58,189 nt of DNA from Rhodospirillaceae bacterium (GCA_002716125.1 PAZH01000055.1:1-58189); one strand, 5' to 3'; positions 9,065 through 19,028 are shown, counted from the first letter of the stretch. The notes: a model not told the origin generated them from the letters alone. Translations and numbers: made by a program.

Positions 9065-9358
9065 ATGGGCCGGCGCACCAAGACACTCGTGCTCTATATC
9101 ATCGGGTGGGCATTCCTGATCCTCGGTGTACTCGGCCTCTTTCTGCCGATCCTGCAAGGCATTCTGTTTCTCGCCATCGGCATGGTGATCATGTCGCATG
9201 TCTCACCCTGGTTTCGCGAGAAGCTCACCGTCTTCGAGCGGACTTTCCCTAAATACCGCAATGAAATCCGTGCCGCCCGCATCCGCGCCATGTTGATTGT
9301 CCGTCGCATTCTCGGGCCGACCGGCTCGTCGCTCTCAAAAAAAGAGGGCCGGACGTAA
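9065..9358 (+). CDS. Small membrane protein (PGPGW/DUF454-like)
   Basis: A 97-residue protein with a hydrophobic N-terminal half (residues 7-45, enough for two membrane passes: LYIIGWAFLILGVLGLFLP and a second helix) and a basic C-terminal tail. The arrangement resembles the short PGPGW or DUF454 (YbaN) families, whose functions are unknown; assignment is tentative. It begins 3 bases after the lpd stop and is probably cotranscribed. Its own stop codon lies in the loop of the hairpin at 9343-9370. Confidence 0.75.
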   Translation: MGRRTKTLVLYIIGWAFLILGVLGLFLPILQGILFLAIGMVIMSHVSPWFREKLTVFERTFPKYRNEIRAARIRAMLIVRRILGPTGSSLSKKEGRT

Positions 9359-9370
9359 ATCCGGCCCTTT
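9343..9370. terminator. Rho-independent terminator, usable in both directions
   Basis: Strong hairpin: AGGGCCGGA (9345-9353) pairs with TCCGGCCCT (9360-9368) around a six-base loop, flanked by an A-run before and T residues after. It ends the lpd transcription unit and overlaps the last codons and TAA stop of the small membrane gene. Confidence 0.8.
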
Positions 9371-9497
9371 AGTCGCCCGAAACCGGGCAAGTTGGGAGTG
9401 CATAGGACGTGTCTTGGGTATGCACGAGGCATTCTCCCCAAATGGACGTTCCGTCGATATGACGACGATCACACTCGACAAAAAAGTTGAAAAATTC

Positions 9498-10457
9498 TCA
9501 GCGGGCGCGCGGATGCGTCGCTTTGTAGTCGCGGAGCAGCTTTTCCGTATCGACGGCTGTATACCGCTGGGTCGTCGAAAGGGATGCATGCCCTAGCAAT
9601 TCCTGTATCGATCGGAGGTCGCCGCCGCCGGCCAGCAGATGTGTTGCGAAGCTATGACGCATCGCATGTGGTGTCGCTGTCTCGGGCAAACCCAAGAGCC
9701 CGCGCAGTTTCTGCATCTGACGCTGGATCGCCCTTGCGCCGAGAGGCCCGCCTCGCGCGCCGCGGAACAAGGCTTCGTCCGCCGCCAGCGGGTAAGGGCA
9801 TGTGGTGATATAGGCCTCGATTGCCTCGCGCACGACAGGCAGCACCGGCACCATGCGCTCCTTGCCGCCCTTACCGAGGACGCGGATCGAATCGCCGGAT
9901 GGGGCTTGCGCACGGGTCAGACCGAGCGCTTCGGAAATCCGCAGACCGCAGCCATAGAGTAAGGTCATGACAGCGATATCGCGATCGGCGATCCAAGGCT
10001 CGCTCGCCAAAATCCCGATATCGTCGACCGCCGCCGTGGCATCCGCTTCGTCGAGCATTTTCGGCACGGCATGCGGTTGTTTCGGCGTGCGTACCGTGCG
10101 AATGGCATGATTTCGCGCCCGGTCGTTGCGCTCGAGCCAAACGAAGAAGCCGCGCAAAACGGACAGCGCGCGCGCTGTCGATGTCCGCTCCAATCCGTCA
10201 TTCGATCGGCGGGCGAGCCAGGCGCGAAAATCCCGTGCGGCAAGCGTTTCCAATGCGGCCAGCGTCGGCGGAGCACCGAGATGTCCGGCAATGAATGTCA
10301 GGAATCCGGAAAGGTCGCGCGTGTACGCGTCGACGGTATGCGGGGACGACCGACGCTCGTCCCGCAACCAGCGTATCCAATCTCGCACAGCGGACTGCAA
10401 CCCCGCATCTCCTGCGAGGCCATCGAGTGCCTGTTCTAGTCGGGCAGGGTCAACCAT
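9498..10457 (-). CDS. xerC: Tyrosine recombinase XerC
   Basis: A 319-residue site-specific tyrosine recombinase that, with XerD, resolves chromosome dimers at dif. The N-terminal SAM-like core-binding domain (SPHTVDAYTRDLSGFLTFI) is followed by the catalytic domain: Arg in YGCGLRISEALGL, His264-x-x-Arg267 (HAMRHSF), His290 (LLGHASL) and nucleophile Tyr299 (TTQRYTAV). It overlaps the upstream DUF484 gene by 22 bases. This DUF484-xerC pairing recurs widely in proteobacteria and argues for the core chromosomal gene rather than a mobile integrase. No integron or phage genes are nearby. Confidence 0.94.
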   Translation of the reverse strand: MVDPARLEQALDGLAGDAGLQSAVRDWIRWLRDERRSSPHTVDAYTRDLSGFLTFIAGHLGAPPTLAALETLAARDFRAWLARRSNDGLERTSTARALSVLRGFFVWLERNDRARNHAIRTVRTPKQPHAVPKMLDEADATAAVDDIGILASEPWIADRDIAVMTLLYGCGLRISEALGLTRAQAPSGDSIRVLGKGGKERMVPVLPVVREAIEAYITTCPYPLAADEALFRGARGGPLGARAIQRQMQKLRGLLGLPETATPHAMRHSFATHLLAGGGDLRSIQELLGHASLSTTQRYTAVDTEKLLRDYKATHPRAR

Positions 10458-11152
10458 CCGCGGACAACACTTGCCAGAGCCGTGGCAAGAAATGCCATCA
10501 ACTCGACCGCCTGGCCGGGATGGAACTTCTCGGGATCGCGCGAACCGAAGGCCAGCATGGCGGGCGGTGTCGCCGTCGATATCTCCAACCGCACCAGTGC
10601 CTCGGACCGAACCAGTCCGGCAGCTTCGCCGAACGCCCTCGGATCGCCTGTGATATGGCTCCGCAAGATCGCATCTTCAGTCGCACCCAGCAGCGCCCCG
10701 ACCGTACCGTTCGGCACGACCCGCAGCCCCTGTGCCGCGGCGCCCCCGGACCAACCGCCGTCCTGCGCCTCGATACAAAGCGCCGCCACGTCCAAGTCGA
10801 GCAGCACCGTGAAATCCGTCGCAATCGTTTCGATGACTTTCTCGAAACTGCGGGCATCGAGGATGGCGAGCACGCATTCGTGGACCCGGGTTTGGATCGT
10901 CAGATTGGCCCGGCTTGTGTCCAGCAACTCACGCTGACGCACGGTGTGACCTGCGACGTCTTCGCGCAACCGGTCGATCAAGGCCGATTGAAAATCAACC
11001 ACGCCATCGCCCAATTCCCGTTCCGGCGGCAGTTGATTGTCCAACGCTTCCGGATGCTGACGGAGGAAATCCGGGTTCTGTTTGAGATATGCGGCCACCT
11101 CTGCCGCCGTTATCTCCCGGCCGTCAGACGATTTGGGCGAATCTTGGGTCAT
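10436..11152 (-). CDS. DUF484 family GAF-like protein
   Basis: A 238-residue DUF484 protein. It shows the characteristic N-terminus VAAYLKQNPDFLRQHPEAL, a helical linker, and a GAF-like C-terminal domain with LAFGSRDPEKFHPGQAVELMAFLA. The family's molecular role is unknown, but it is very often encoded immediately beside xerC. Here it lies between the transaldolase gene (6 bases upstream) and xerC (overlapping), consistent with a three-gene operon. Confidence 0.9.
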   Translation of the reverse strand: MTQDSPKSSDGREITAAEVAAYLKQNPDFLRQHPEALDNQLPPERELGDGVVDFQSALIDRLREDVAGHTVRQRELLDTSRANLTIQTRVHECVLAILDARSFEKVIETIATDFTVLLDLDVAALCIEAQDGGWSGGAAAQGLRVVPNGTVGALLGATEDAILRSHITGDPRAFGEAAGLVRSEALVRLEISTATPPAMLAFGSRDPEKFHPGQAVELMAFLATALASVVRGWLTLPD

Positions 11153-11158
11153 GCGACG

Positions 11159-11815
11159 CTAGAGGATCGACTGGCCGGTTTTCTGCCAATCGGCCAGGAA
11201 CGCCTCGAGTCCCTTGTCGGTAAGCGGGTGATTGAACAGAGCCAGGAGGACGTCCGGCGGTAAGGTACAAACATCGGCACCCATCTTCGCCGCTTCCAAC
11301 ACGTGCATCGGCGAGCGGACGGACGCCACGAGAACTTCCGTCATCAAGGCCGGATAGTTGTCGTATACCTCGACGATGTCCGAGATCAACTGCATGCCGT
11401 CCATCGCGATATCGTCGAGACGGCCGACGAAAGGCGAGATGAACGTGGCCCCCGCCTTCGCGGCAAGCAACGCCTGATTGGCGGAGAAACACAGCGTCAC
11501 GTTGACCATAGTGCCTTCTTCCGACAGCGACTTGCAGGTCTTCAAGCCGTCCCGGGTTAACGGCACTTTCACCGTGATATTGTCGTGTATCTTCGCGAGC
11601 TTGCGGCCTTCGGCCACCATCTCGTCATAGGCCGTCGCGGTGACTTCGGCACTGATGGGCCCGTCGACGATGTCGCAAATCTCTTTTACGACCTCGACGA
11701 AATCTCGTCCGCTTTTCGCGATAAGCGACGGATTTGTCGTCACCCCGTCAACGAGACCGGTGTCGGCCAGGTCGCGAATGGCATCCACATCTGCGGTATC
11801 CACGAAAAATTTCAT
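11159..11815 (-). CDS. Transaldolase / fructose-6-phosphate aldolase family
   Basis: A 218-residue TIM-barrel aldolase of the short transaldolase (TalC/Fsa) type. It would transfer or release dihydroxyacetone units from sugar phosphates in the non-oxidative pentose phosphate pathway. The start [13 protein letters not shown] with TTNPSLI at 26-32 and the Schiff-base lysine Lys83 in NITVKVPLT are diagnostic. The reading frame extends 23 codons upstream, but the family start is the ATG at 11815. Whether it acts as transaldolase or as fructose-6-phosphate aldolase is not decided. It is divergent from priA, with about 56 bases between. Confidence 0.9.
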   Translation of the reverse strand: MKFFVDTADVDAIRDLADTGLVDGVTTNPSLIAKSGRDFVEVVKEICDIVDGPISAEVTATAYDEMVAEGRKLAKIHDNITVKVPLTRDGLKTCKSLSEEGTMVNVTLCFSANQALLAAKAGATFISPFVGRLDDIAMDGMQLISDIVEVYDNYPALMTEVLVASVRSPMHVLEAAKMGADVCTLPPDVLLALFNHPLTDKGLEAFLADWQKTGQSIL

Positions 11816-11871
11816 TGTGTCTTTCCAACCCTCCAGGGATGAGTTTGTGCTTCGATCTGGTGCCAGGGTGA

Positions 11872-14121
11872 TTGTTCGATACACTCTATCGGATGGGATT
11901 CCCAGGCGCTAGTTCGACCGACCAAGAGAAACAATCTGCAAGACGGGTGCGGGTCCTCCTCCCGCTACCATTGGCGGGGCCGTACGACTATCGGGTGCCG
12001 CCGGATTTGCCTTTGATTCCAGGGGATTTCGTACAAGTACCACTCGGTAAACAAACCCGCGTCGGCGTCGTTTGGGATCCTTTCGAGCCCGGGACCGAAG
12101 ACAGTTCAGCTGTCGTCGTCGACTCGCGATTGCGCGACATCGAAGCCCGACTCGACACCTGGCGCATGACCGATTCGATGCGGCGATTCGTCGATTGGGT
12201 CTCCGCTTACTCGATGGCCGCTCCCGGCGCGGTGCTCCGTATGGCCATGAGTATTCCCGAAGCCTTGTCGCCCGGGCGGCCGCGGATCGTCTACCGGCTC
12301 GCCGAAAACCCACCTGATTACCGGGCCACGGCGGCCCGCACCCGAGTCGTCGCCGAATTGACGGACCGCCCGGCGCGTGGTGCAACCGATCTGGCACGCG
12401 ACTCAGGGACCGGTGTCGGCGTTATTCGGGGCCTTGCGGATATCGGCGTCTTGGAGGCGGTCGAGCTCTCCGACGATGCGCCCCTGCCGCAGCCGGATCC
12501 GCGGTTGCCGCGCCCGAAACTTTCCGATGACCAAGCGGATGCCGCGGCGGATCTCGTCGCGAAAACGCAAAATGGCGACCCGTCGGTCACCTTACTGGAC
12601 GGTGTCACGGGTGCGGGAAAAACCGAGGTTTATTTCGAAGCAGTGGCGGCCGCGCTTGAAGCCGGTAAACAGGTGTTGGTCCTGCTGCCTGAAATTGCGC
12701 TCACGGCACAATTCCTCGACCGATTCGAGGCGCGGTTCGGCACCGCACCGCAAGAGTGGCACTCCGACGTACCGCGGGCCCGCCGCCGGCGCGTGTGGCG
12801 GGCCGTTGCCGACGGACGGGCGCGGGTGGTTGCCGGCGCGCGCTCGTCTCTTTTCCTTCCTTTCCAGGACCTTGGTCTGATTGTCGTCGATGAAGAGCAC
12901 GACCTCTCCTACAAACAGGAGGATGGTGTCGTTTACCATGCGCGCGACATGGCGGTTGTGCGCGGTCGGCTGCAAAATGCCCCGGTCATTTTGGTCTCGG
13001 CAACCCCGTCCCTCGAGACGACTGCGAACGTGGAAGCCGGCCGATACGACACGCTGCATCTGCCGGCACGGCATGGCGGCGCCGATTTACCGGCGATTTC
13101 GGTGGTCGATCTCCGGCGCGATTCGCCCGACCGCAATTGCTGGATCTCGCCGCCCCTCAAACAAGCGCTCGCGGACACGCTGGCTCAGGAAGAGCAGTCG
13201 CTCTTGTTTCTGAATCGGCGCGGTTATGCCCCTCTAACGGTCTGCCGCGCCTGCGGTCACCGTCTCGAGTGCCCGCAATGCACGGCCTGGTTGGTCGAGC
13301 ACCGCTTCGCCGGTCGCTTGGCGTGTCACCATTGCGGCTACACCGCGCCCAAGCCCGATGCCTGCCCAGAATGCGGTGCGGAGGATCGAATGGTGGCCTG
13401 TGGGCCAGGTGTCGAACGCCTGGCCGAAGAGATCGACACCTTGTTCCCGAAAGCGCGGGTCGAGTTGATGACGAGCGACACGATTTGGAGTCCGACTGCC
13501 GCGGCGGAAATCGTCCGCCGTGTCCAAGCCCACGAGATCGATATTCTTATCGGCACGCAGTTGGTGGCAAAGGGTCACCACTTTCCGATGCTGACCTTGG
13601 TCGGCGTGGTCGACGCAGATCTGGGATTGAACGGTGGGGACCTGCGGGCCGCAGAACGTACCTACCAGCTGCTGCACCAAGTGGCCGGTCGCGCGGGCCG
13701 CGAAGACCGGCCGGGCCGCGTCCTGCTGCAGACGCACCATCCGGACCACCCCGTCATGGCCGCGCTGATCGAGGGCGCGCGCGATGCCTTTATGGCGGCG
13801 GAAGCCGAGCAGCGGCAGGCCGGGAACTGGCCGCCTTTCGGTCGTCTCGCCGCGATCATCGTCTCCGGACCGGACGAAAGCCACGTCGAGGGCGTTGCGC
13901 GCGCTTTGGCCCGCAGTGCACCGCAAGCCCAGGATTTTAAGGTTCTGGGCCCGGCCCCCGCCCCGCTGGCCCTCCTGCGCGGCCGGCATCGACGGCGGTT
14001 GCTGGTGCGGACGACGCGGTCGGTTCGTATCCAAGACCGCCTTCGCGCGTGGGTCGGTACCGTAAAGCCGCCGAATTCGGTTCGCGTCCAAATCGACATC
14101 GACCCCTATAGTTTCTTGTAG
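11872..14121 (+). CDS. priA: Primosomal protein N' (replication restart helicase PriA)
   Basis: The 749-residue 3'-5' DNA helicase that reloads DnaB at stalled forks. The N-terminal DNA-binding part begins [18 protein letters not shown]. Walker A (GVTGAGKTE) is at about residues 244-252 and the DEEH Walker B box at about 340. The eight-cysteine zinc region starts at about residue 459 ([24 protein letters not shown]), followed by helicase motifs V-VI ([20 protein letters not shown]). I use the TTG at 11872 because AGGGTGA precedes it; the ATG at 11893 is possible. In alphaproteobacteria priA is commonly close to atpH; here about 11 kb of other genes intervene. Confidence 0.95.
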   Translation: MFDTLYRMGFPGASSTDQEKQSARRVRVLLPLPLAGPYDYRVPPDLPLIPGDFVQVPLGKQTRVGVVWDPFEPGTEDSSAVVVDSRLRDIEARLDTWRMTDSMRRFVDWVSAYSMAAPGAVLRMAMSIPEALSPGRPRIVYRLAENPPDYRATAARTRVVAELTDRPARGATDLARDSGTGVGVIRGLADIGVLEAVELSDDAPLPQPDPRLPRPKLSDDQADAAADLVAKTQNGDPSVTLLDGVTGAGKTEVYFEAVAAALEAGKQVLVLLPEIALTAQFLDRFEARFGTAPQEWHSDVPRARRRRVWRAVADGRARVVAGARSSLFLPFQDLGLIVVDEEHDLSYKQEDGVVYHARDMAVVRGRLQNAPVILVSATPSLETTANVEAGRYDTLHLPARHGGADLPAISVVDLRRDSPDRNCWISPPLKQALADTLAQEEQSLLFLNRRGYAPLTVCRACGHRLECPQCTAWLVEHRFAGRLACHHCGYTAPKPDACPECGAEDRMVACGPGVERLAEEIDTLFPKARVELMTSDTIWSPTAAAEIVRRVQAHEIDILIGTQLVAKGHHFPMLTLVGVVDADLGLNGGDLRAAERTYQLLHQVAGRAGREDRPGRVLLQTHHPDHPVMAALIEGARDAFMAAEAEQRQAGNWPPFGRLAAIIVSGPDESHVEGVARALARSAPQAQDFKVLGPAPAPLALLRGRHRRRLLVRTTRSVRIQDRLRAWVGTVKPPNSVRVQIDIDPYSFL

Positions 14122-14135
14122 ACCTCGCGCGGACG

Positions 14136-15338
14136 CTATCCGCGTCGCGCCGATAATCCGACGGTCAAAAGAAGTGCGAGAAGAAAGACGGCACCACCGC
14201 CATAAAAGGCCGGCCCATAGGATTGCACCGCGTCGAAGACATACCCGCTCACCAGCGGTCCGCCCGCACCCAAGATTCCCATCAACGCCAAGACCGTGCC
14301 CATCATGGCCCCCGCCGCCCGGGTGCCGAATAGATCGACGCTGACGGCGGTCAGTTGCGCGGAAACCCCGCCGACGCCAAATCCCAGCACGCCGACGATC
14401 ACGGCGATCGCAGTTGTCCCTTCGCCGGCCGCGAAACCCGAACTGGCGGCGGCGCAAGTTAGGACCGCGGCCCGATAGCTCCAAACGCTGCCGATCCGGT
14501 CGGAGAGCCAGCCGAAAGCGATCCGCCCGAGGCAGTTGGCGGCGCCGAAGACGGTGACGTAGGTCGCGGCCGATGCGGTCGTGAAACCTTTCTCGACCAG
14601 GAAGGGGGCAATCTGGATATAGACGATGGCGCCCGCGAACCACCAAAGGCCGAAGGACAGGGTCATGCGCCAGAAATGTGGAACGGTGAGGAAGTCGGAG
14701 AGGCGCCCGCCCGGCCCTGAATCCGGTGCCGGGCTGTCGATCTCATCGGCATTTGCGCCGTAGGGCGTTGAGCCGTGGGCGGCCGGATCGCGGACGAGAA
14801 AGAATGCGGCCAGCACAATCAGGCCGCCAGAGATCGCACCCAGCCAGACATAGGCGAGGCGCCAACCGGCGGTCGCGATCAGAAACTCGGCGAGCGGCGC
14901 GATAAAAAAGACGCCGGACCCGCTGCCCAATACAGCGAGCCCCAGCGCCAAGCCGCGCCGCGCGACGAACCAGCGCGAGACGGTCGAGACCAAGGGCGAC
15001 CAGACGGCCCCGACGCCGACCGCGATCAGCCCGCCGTAGAGCACGTTAAGCTGCCAGAGTTCGCTCACCGCGCCCGCAAGGGCCATTCCGGCCCCGAAAA
15101 ACAAGCCGCCGACAATCACGGTCCGCCGCGGCCCGAACCGGTCCGCACACCATCCCATCGGCAAGGCGAAAAGGCCGTAGGCGACGAGGCCAAGCGACAT
15201 GACCCCTGAAATCGCCGACCGGCTCCAACCGAACTCCGCCACCAGGTGCACATAGAACAAGGTAAAGCAGTAATAGGTGCCGTAGCCGCAAACGCCGATG
15301 ACGAGACAAGCCGCAACGATGACCCAGCCGTAATGCAC
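14136..15338 (-). CDS. MFS transporter
   Basis: A 400-residue, roughly 12-helix major facilitator permease. It shows an N-terminal GVMSLGLVAYGLFALPMGWCADRFGPRRTVI segment carrying the loop 2-3 motif (G..ADR.GPRR) and a repeat of it in the second half (GRIAFGWLSDRIGSVWSYR). The pattern resembles oxalate/formate or monocarboxylate MFS members. The likely start is the GTG at 15338 with GGAGTGCGGAT upstream. It is downstream of, and on the same strand as, the TauD-type dioxygenase and fumarate-reductase-like genes, so it may import their substrate. Confidence 0.85.
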   Translation of the reverse strand: MHYGWVIVAACLVIGVCGYGTYYCFTLFYVHLVAEFGWSRSAISGVMSLGLVAYGLFALPMGWCADRFGPRRTVIVGGLFFGAGMALAGAVSELWQLNVLYGGLIAVGVGAVWSPLVSTVSRWFVARRGLALGLAVLGSGSGVFFIAPLAEFLIATAGWRLAYVWLGAISGGLIVLAAFFLVRDPAAHGSTPYGANADEIDSPAPDSGPGGRLSDFLTVPHFWRMTLSFGLWWFAGAIVYIQIAPFLVEKGFTTASAATYVTVFGAANCLGRIAFGWLSDRIGSVWSYRAAVLTCAAASSGFAAGEGTTAIAVIVGVLGFGVGGVSAQLTAVSVDLFGTRAAGAMMGTVLALMGILGAGGPLVSGYVFDAVQSYGPAFYGGGAVFLLALLLTVGLSARRG

Positions 15339-15493
15339 ATCCGCACTCCACTCCGTTGCGACGATCCTGCCGTCAAGAATATACGCCGTCCAAGCCGCCC
15401 TTCGACCGGTGCCGGGTGCGTGTCAACGCGGTCACTCAGGGGCTCCCTTCCCCCTTTGTGAAGAAGGCGACGCCGGGGCGGGGTAGAGCGCGC

Positions 15494-16354
15494 TTAAACC
15501 TGAAACGGGACCGGATACCGCTCGGGCGGCAGGAAAATCGTGGTGCGTTTCATCAAGCGGGGCACCATCGGGTCGAATGGCTCGCGACGGTGCAGGACGC
15601 GGCAATTGTCCCACAGCACGATATCGCCGCGGCGCCATTTGTGCTCGAAGACGAACTCTGGCCGCGTGACATGCGTGGTCAGCTCGTCAAGCAATTCCCG
15701 GCTCTCGGCTGGCGCCATTCCTTCAATTCCGTAGGTCTGGAGCGGGTCGAGATAGAGTCCTTTCCGTCCGCTGACCGGCTGTGTCAGGACCATCGGATGC
15801 GTCACGTCCGGTGTTTTCGCCCGGATGTTCTTCACGTCGTCGTCCCCGGTGATGTCGACATCGAAAATGTTATAGGCGTACGCACCCCGCTTACCCTCGA
15901 GCTTGGCTTTGATCGCGTCGGGCAGTGCGTCGTAGGCAAGTTGCAAATTGGCCCAAGCGGTTTTCCCGCCATCCTCTGGTACCTCCAGGGCATAGAGCAG
16001 CGAGCCCGTATCCGGCTTCGGCTTGTAGCAGCTGTCCGTGTGCCATTTCGCCTCCCCACTCGCGAGCGCCCCGATATTGTCCCCGTTCTCCAGCCGCAGG
16101 TTCGAGACCATCACCACTTCCGGATGACTGCGCGAGCGAATGTCCGTACGCACATGAATATTGATCTCCCCGAGCCGCTTCGAGAATGCGATCTGCTGCA
16201 CCTCGTCCAACAACTGATCCCGCACCAACAACACCGGGTGCGCGACCCACAACGCGTCAATCTCCGCGATCAAATCGTCGGTGAGGTGTCGTAGATCGAC
16301 GTCGAGAATTTCGAGCCCGAAATCGGGCGTGAGAGGTCGGGTGGTGAGGGGCAT
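15494..16354 (-). CDS. TauD/TfdA family Fe(II)/2-oxoglutarate dioxygenase (copy 1)
   Basis: A 286-residue non-haem iron oxygenase that would couple decarboxylation of 2-oxoglutarate to hydroxylation of a substrate. The iron-binding H-x-D is His105/Asp107 (KWHTDSCY), the distal His is about residue 255 (LWDNCRVLHRREP) and a 2-oxoglutarate-binding Arg follows in the MKRTTIFLPP segment. The family start is the ATG at 16354, since the 32 upstream codons look non-coding. It starts 29 bases after the iron-sulfur gene and is probably in the same operon. TauD relatives attack taurine, phenoxyacetates and many other compounds, so the substrate is open. Two further homologues lie at 39.1 and 43 kb. Confidence 0.87.
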   Translation of the reverse strand: MPLTTRPLTPDFGLEILDVDLRHLTDDLIAEIDALWVAHPVLLVRDQLLDEVQQIAFSKRLGEINIHVRTDIRSRSHPEVVMVSNLRLENGDNIGALASGEAKWHTDSCYKPKPDTGSLLYALEVPEDGGKTAWANLQLAYDALPDAIKAKLEGKRGAYAYNIFDVDITGDDDVKNIRAKTPDVTHPMVLTQPVSGRKGLYLDPLQTYGIEGMAPAESRELLDELTTHVTRPEFVFEHKWRRGDIVLWDNCRVLHRREPFDPMVPRLMKRTTIFLPPERYPVPFQV

Positions 16355-16383
16355 CGGGTGGACTTTGCGCAGTATTGGCCCTT

Positions 16384-17073
16384 TCACTCCCCCGCCGCCG
16401 CCAACAACGGTCTGACGACCTTCCCCATCAGGTCGATCCCGACGCCGCATTTACAGCCCTTGCAATCGCGGCAGGCGTCGAGGCCCAAGTCTTTGGCGTG
16501 TTCGAGGGCTTGCTCCCGCCCGGCTTCGCTGCTGAGGGGGTCGATGCGGAGCATCTGCAGTTTCAGGAGAGAGAATGGATTGCCGTGGCGGTACCCCTCA
16601 GACGCGCCCGGGTCGGTGCTGTCTTCGAAGTTTCGCGCGTGCATCGGGCATCCTTGCAGGCAGGCGTAGCATTCGATGCAGGCGGTGAGCTTATGGTAGT
16701 CCTCAGGTGGGTCCTGGTTGAGGTCGTTGCCTTGCGCCACGCTGGTGAGACGGCCCCGCATCTGGCGGGCGACGCCGTCACGGCGGACCACGAGATCGGC
16801 GAGCGGCGGCAGTGTGTTCACCGGGCTGATACGGTCGCCTTCGCGAATGCGGGCGCGACAGGCGAGACGGGGTCGCCCGTTTACGTCGACGGTACAGACT
16901 CCGCAGTTCCGCGCGCGGCAGCCGTAGCGAAACGCGAGGTCTGGCATCTCCGTCGCCTGTGCTTGCAGGAGCACGTCGAGGATCATGGGCTTCTCGTCCG
17001 GATCGCGGCGTGCATAGTCGTATTCCACGACGGCAGTCTCACCGTCGCGGTGGGTTTCGATCTCGACCTTCAT
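16384..17073 (-). CDS. Succinate dehydrogenase/fumarate reductase-type iron-sulfur protein
   Basis: A 229-residue electron-transfer subunit of the SdhB/FrdB family. The [2Fe-2S] ligands are Cys52, Cys57, Cys60 and Cys72. The [4Fe-4S] group is Cys132/135/138/142 (CIECYACLQGC), and a last group is Cys201/204/207/209 (CRDCKGCKC). It overlaps the flavoprotein gene by 4 bases (ATGA), so the two are translationally coupled and should form a heterodimer. No SdhC/SdhD membrane-anchor gene is adjacent, so this is unlikely to be the respiratory complex II; a soluble reductase or dehydrogenase is more probable. Confidence 0.88.
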   Translation of the reverse strand: MKVEIETHRDGETAVVEYDYARRDPDEKPMILDVLLQAQATEMPDLAFRYGCRARNCGVCTVDVNGRPRLACRARIREGDRISPVNTLPPLADLVVRRDGVARQMRGRLTSVAQGNDLNQDPPEDYHKLTACIECYACLQGCPMHARNFEDSTDPGASEGYRHGNPFSLLKLQMLRIDPLSSEAGREQALEHAKDLGLDACRDCKGCKCGVGIDLMGKVVRPLLAAAGE

Positions 17074-19028
17074 GCGGCGCGCTTCTCCGCAACCGCCGCG
17101 TCGTCGGAGCCGGGCTCGACTTCCGGCGCCGCCCCCTCGGGCGATCCCATGATGGCTTGGTAGCGGGCTTCGAGCTTCTTATCCTTCACGCCGTCGGGCA
17201 GATAGCGGAACCACTTCGACTGGAAGCGGCGCCAGCCTTCCTCCGCCTTGTAAGCAAGGAGCTGTTTGAGCGGTGTTTTCGGCCGCGCGACCCGGCGTAC
17301 GCCGTAGTGTCCGTCGGCGTCTCGGTGCACGACCGTCGAATAGGGAGCGGCAAAGACGGAAATCTCACCCTTGTCGAGACGGACATGGCCGCCGAGGCTC
17401 GCGTCTCGTTCAAGCGCCGCCGCGGCGACGGCCTTCGCCGTCTCCAGGAGATTGCGCAGCTCTTCGAACTCGATGAAGGACTGGTTGAAGGTCGCGTAAT
17501 TCGGGATCGCGACATCGTCGAGGCGCGCCGTCAAGCGGTCGATCAGGCCGCCGATCGCGGCTATTCCCGCTTCGGTGCGGGCGGGGCCAATGGCGTCCCA
17601 AGCGTCTTTTTGCAGTTCGAGTTTCAGGGCCGCGGCGGCAACGTCGCCTTTCTGCCCGAAGCGTTTCGTTGTCGCCTCGATCAACGGCGCGAAGGCCGCA
17701 TCGTCGATCCGACCTTCGAAGGCACGGGCGGCCGCCGTCGCGGCGCGGGCCGCGCGGGACCCGAAGACAGAGACTTCGGCGAGGGATGTCGAGCCGAGGC
17801 GGTTGGCACCGAAGAGTCCGCCCATGGCTTGGCCCGCCGCGAACAGACCATCGATACCAAGCGATCGGTCCCCCGCGCCCTCGCCCTTGACCGAGGCGCC
17901 GTCCGCGTCGGCCCGCAGGCCGCCCATATGATAGTGCGCGCTTGGTCGTACTTCCCAGGGCTCGTCGCATTTCGAGACCGGCTTGCTGAAGGCTTGTACC
18001 GCATTGCGGTATGCGCCCGGCAGGCAGGTCTGCAAGTAGCGCATGAAATAGGGCCCGGAGCGGGGCAAAACTTTGTTGCCGGTCATATCGAGATAGGCGC
18101 CACCGTTCGGGCTGCCGCGGCCGCTGGCGACGGCCCGCATGATGGCAGCGGAGCATTCGGCGCGTGTGCGCTGATAGACACTGTCGAGAATGACTTTGCC
18201 GTTCTTGTCGCGGAGCACACCAAGGAAACTCGCCGTGGCCGGCTCGCCAACGAGAAGTCCTTCGAAGGACGGGGGCGAGGCGAGGCAGAAAGGCAGGAAC
18301 TGGACTTGCTCCATATCCACCAGCTCCGCGCCGGCGCGGGCCGCGACCGCGTAGCTGTCGCCGGTGTTGCCGCGCATTGTATCCGTCTTCGGGAAGAACA
18401 ACGTCGAAAGCCCGCCTGCCGCGATGATGACGGCAGGTGCGCGGACGGCAATCAGCTTACCGCCCGACGCGTCATAGATCAGACCGCCGACAATGCGTGT
18501 TTTGTCGTCTTCGGTCTCGTCGGTGACCAGATCGAGAAACCAGGCGTCCTCGAGATAGTCGACACCGTTGCCTTGCACCACGGCATTCCAATTGGCGTGA
18601 CCGAACGCGATGCCGTGATTGGACAGGCCGACGGAGCGGCGCTTATTGTGACCGCCGAAGGCCATCGGTGTCGCTTTCGGGCCGTCGCGTTCTTGGTCGA
18701 TGGCGGGGCGCAAACCTTGCGTGCGGAACAGGTCAAAGGCCGACTGACTTTCTTTCGCGAAGGCGTCGGTGATTTCCTTGACCGGCAGATTGCCGCCGGC
18801 CATGCGGAGGTTCTCGGAAAGTGTCTCTTCCGTGTCGTCGTCGACGGCGACCGCGCGCACCGTCGCGTTGCCTTCGGAGATTTTCGTGTCGGAGCAGCCG
18901 ATCGGGTCCTTCGAGACGACCAGGACACGCGCGCCTTCATCGGCGGCCACCCGTGCCGCCATACTGCCGGCCCCGCCGGAGCCAACGACAACCACGTCGT
19001 AGTCGCGCCATTCGGTCTCGATTGTCAT
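17070..19028 (-). CDS. Fumarate reductase/succinate dehydrogenase-type flavoprotein
   Basis: A 652-residue FAD subunit of the SdhA/FrdA/L-aspartate-oxidase superfamily. The N-terminal FAD motif is VVVGSGGAGSMAARVAADEGA. A central GNTGDSYAVAARAGAELVDME stretch corresponds to the capping-domain region, with the HYHMGG segment and the C-terminal LFAAGQAMGGLFGANRLGSTSLAE flavin loop. The length is near SdhA but the gene is paired only with an iron-sulfur gene, not membrane anchors. Adjacent TauD and MFS genes suggest a catabolic unit oxidising or reducing an unusual dicarboxylate-like compound; that part is inference. Confidence 0.87.
   Translation of the reverse strand: MTIETEWRDYDVVVVGSGGAGSMAARVAADEGARVLVVSKDPIGCSDTKISEGNATVRAVAVDDDTEETLSENLRMAGGNLPVKEITDAFAKESQSAFDLFRTQGLRPAIDQERDGPKATPMAFGGHNKRRSVGLSNHGIAFGHANWNAVVQGNGVDYLEDAWFLDLVTDETEDDKTRIVGGLIYDASGGKLIAVRAPAVIIAAGGLSTLFFPKTDTMRGNTGDSYAVAARAGAELVDMEQVQFLPFCLASPPSFEGLLVGEPATASFLGVLRDKNGKVILDSVYQRTRAECSAAIMRAVASGRGSPNGGAYLDMTGNKVLPRSGPYFMRYLQTCLPGAYRNAVQAFSKPVSKCDEPWEVRPSAHYHMGGLRADADGASVKGEGAGDRSLGIDGLFAAGQAMGGLFGANRLGSTSLAEVSVFGSRAARAATAAARAFEGRIDDAAFAPLIEATTKRFGQKGDVAAAALKLELQKDAWDAIGPARTEAGIAAIGGLIDRLTARLDDVAIPNYATFNQSFIEFEELRNLLETAKAVAAAALERDASLGGHVRLDKGEISVFAAPYSTVVHRDADGHYGVRRVARPKTPLKQLLAYKAEEGWRRFQSKWFRYLPDGVKDKKLEARYQAIMGSPEGAAPEVEPGSDDAAVAEKRAA

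Noticed and set aside
9498-10457. XerC-like gene as a mobile integrase
   Set aside because: It is coupled to DUF484, has full-length XerC and no attachment repeats or phage genes nearby.
13234-14646. 470-codon antisense frame over priA and the MFS gene
   Set aside because: Both underlying genes are certain and the frame's sequence resembles arginine-rich shadow coding.
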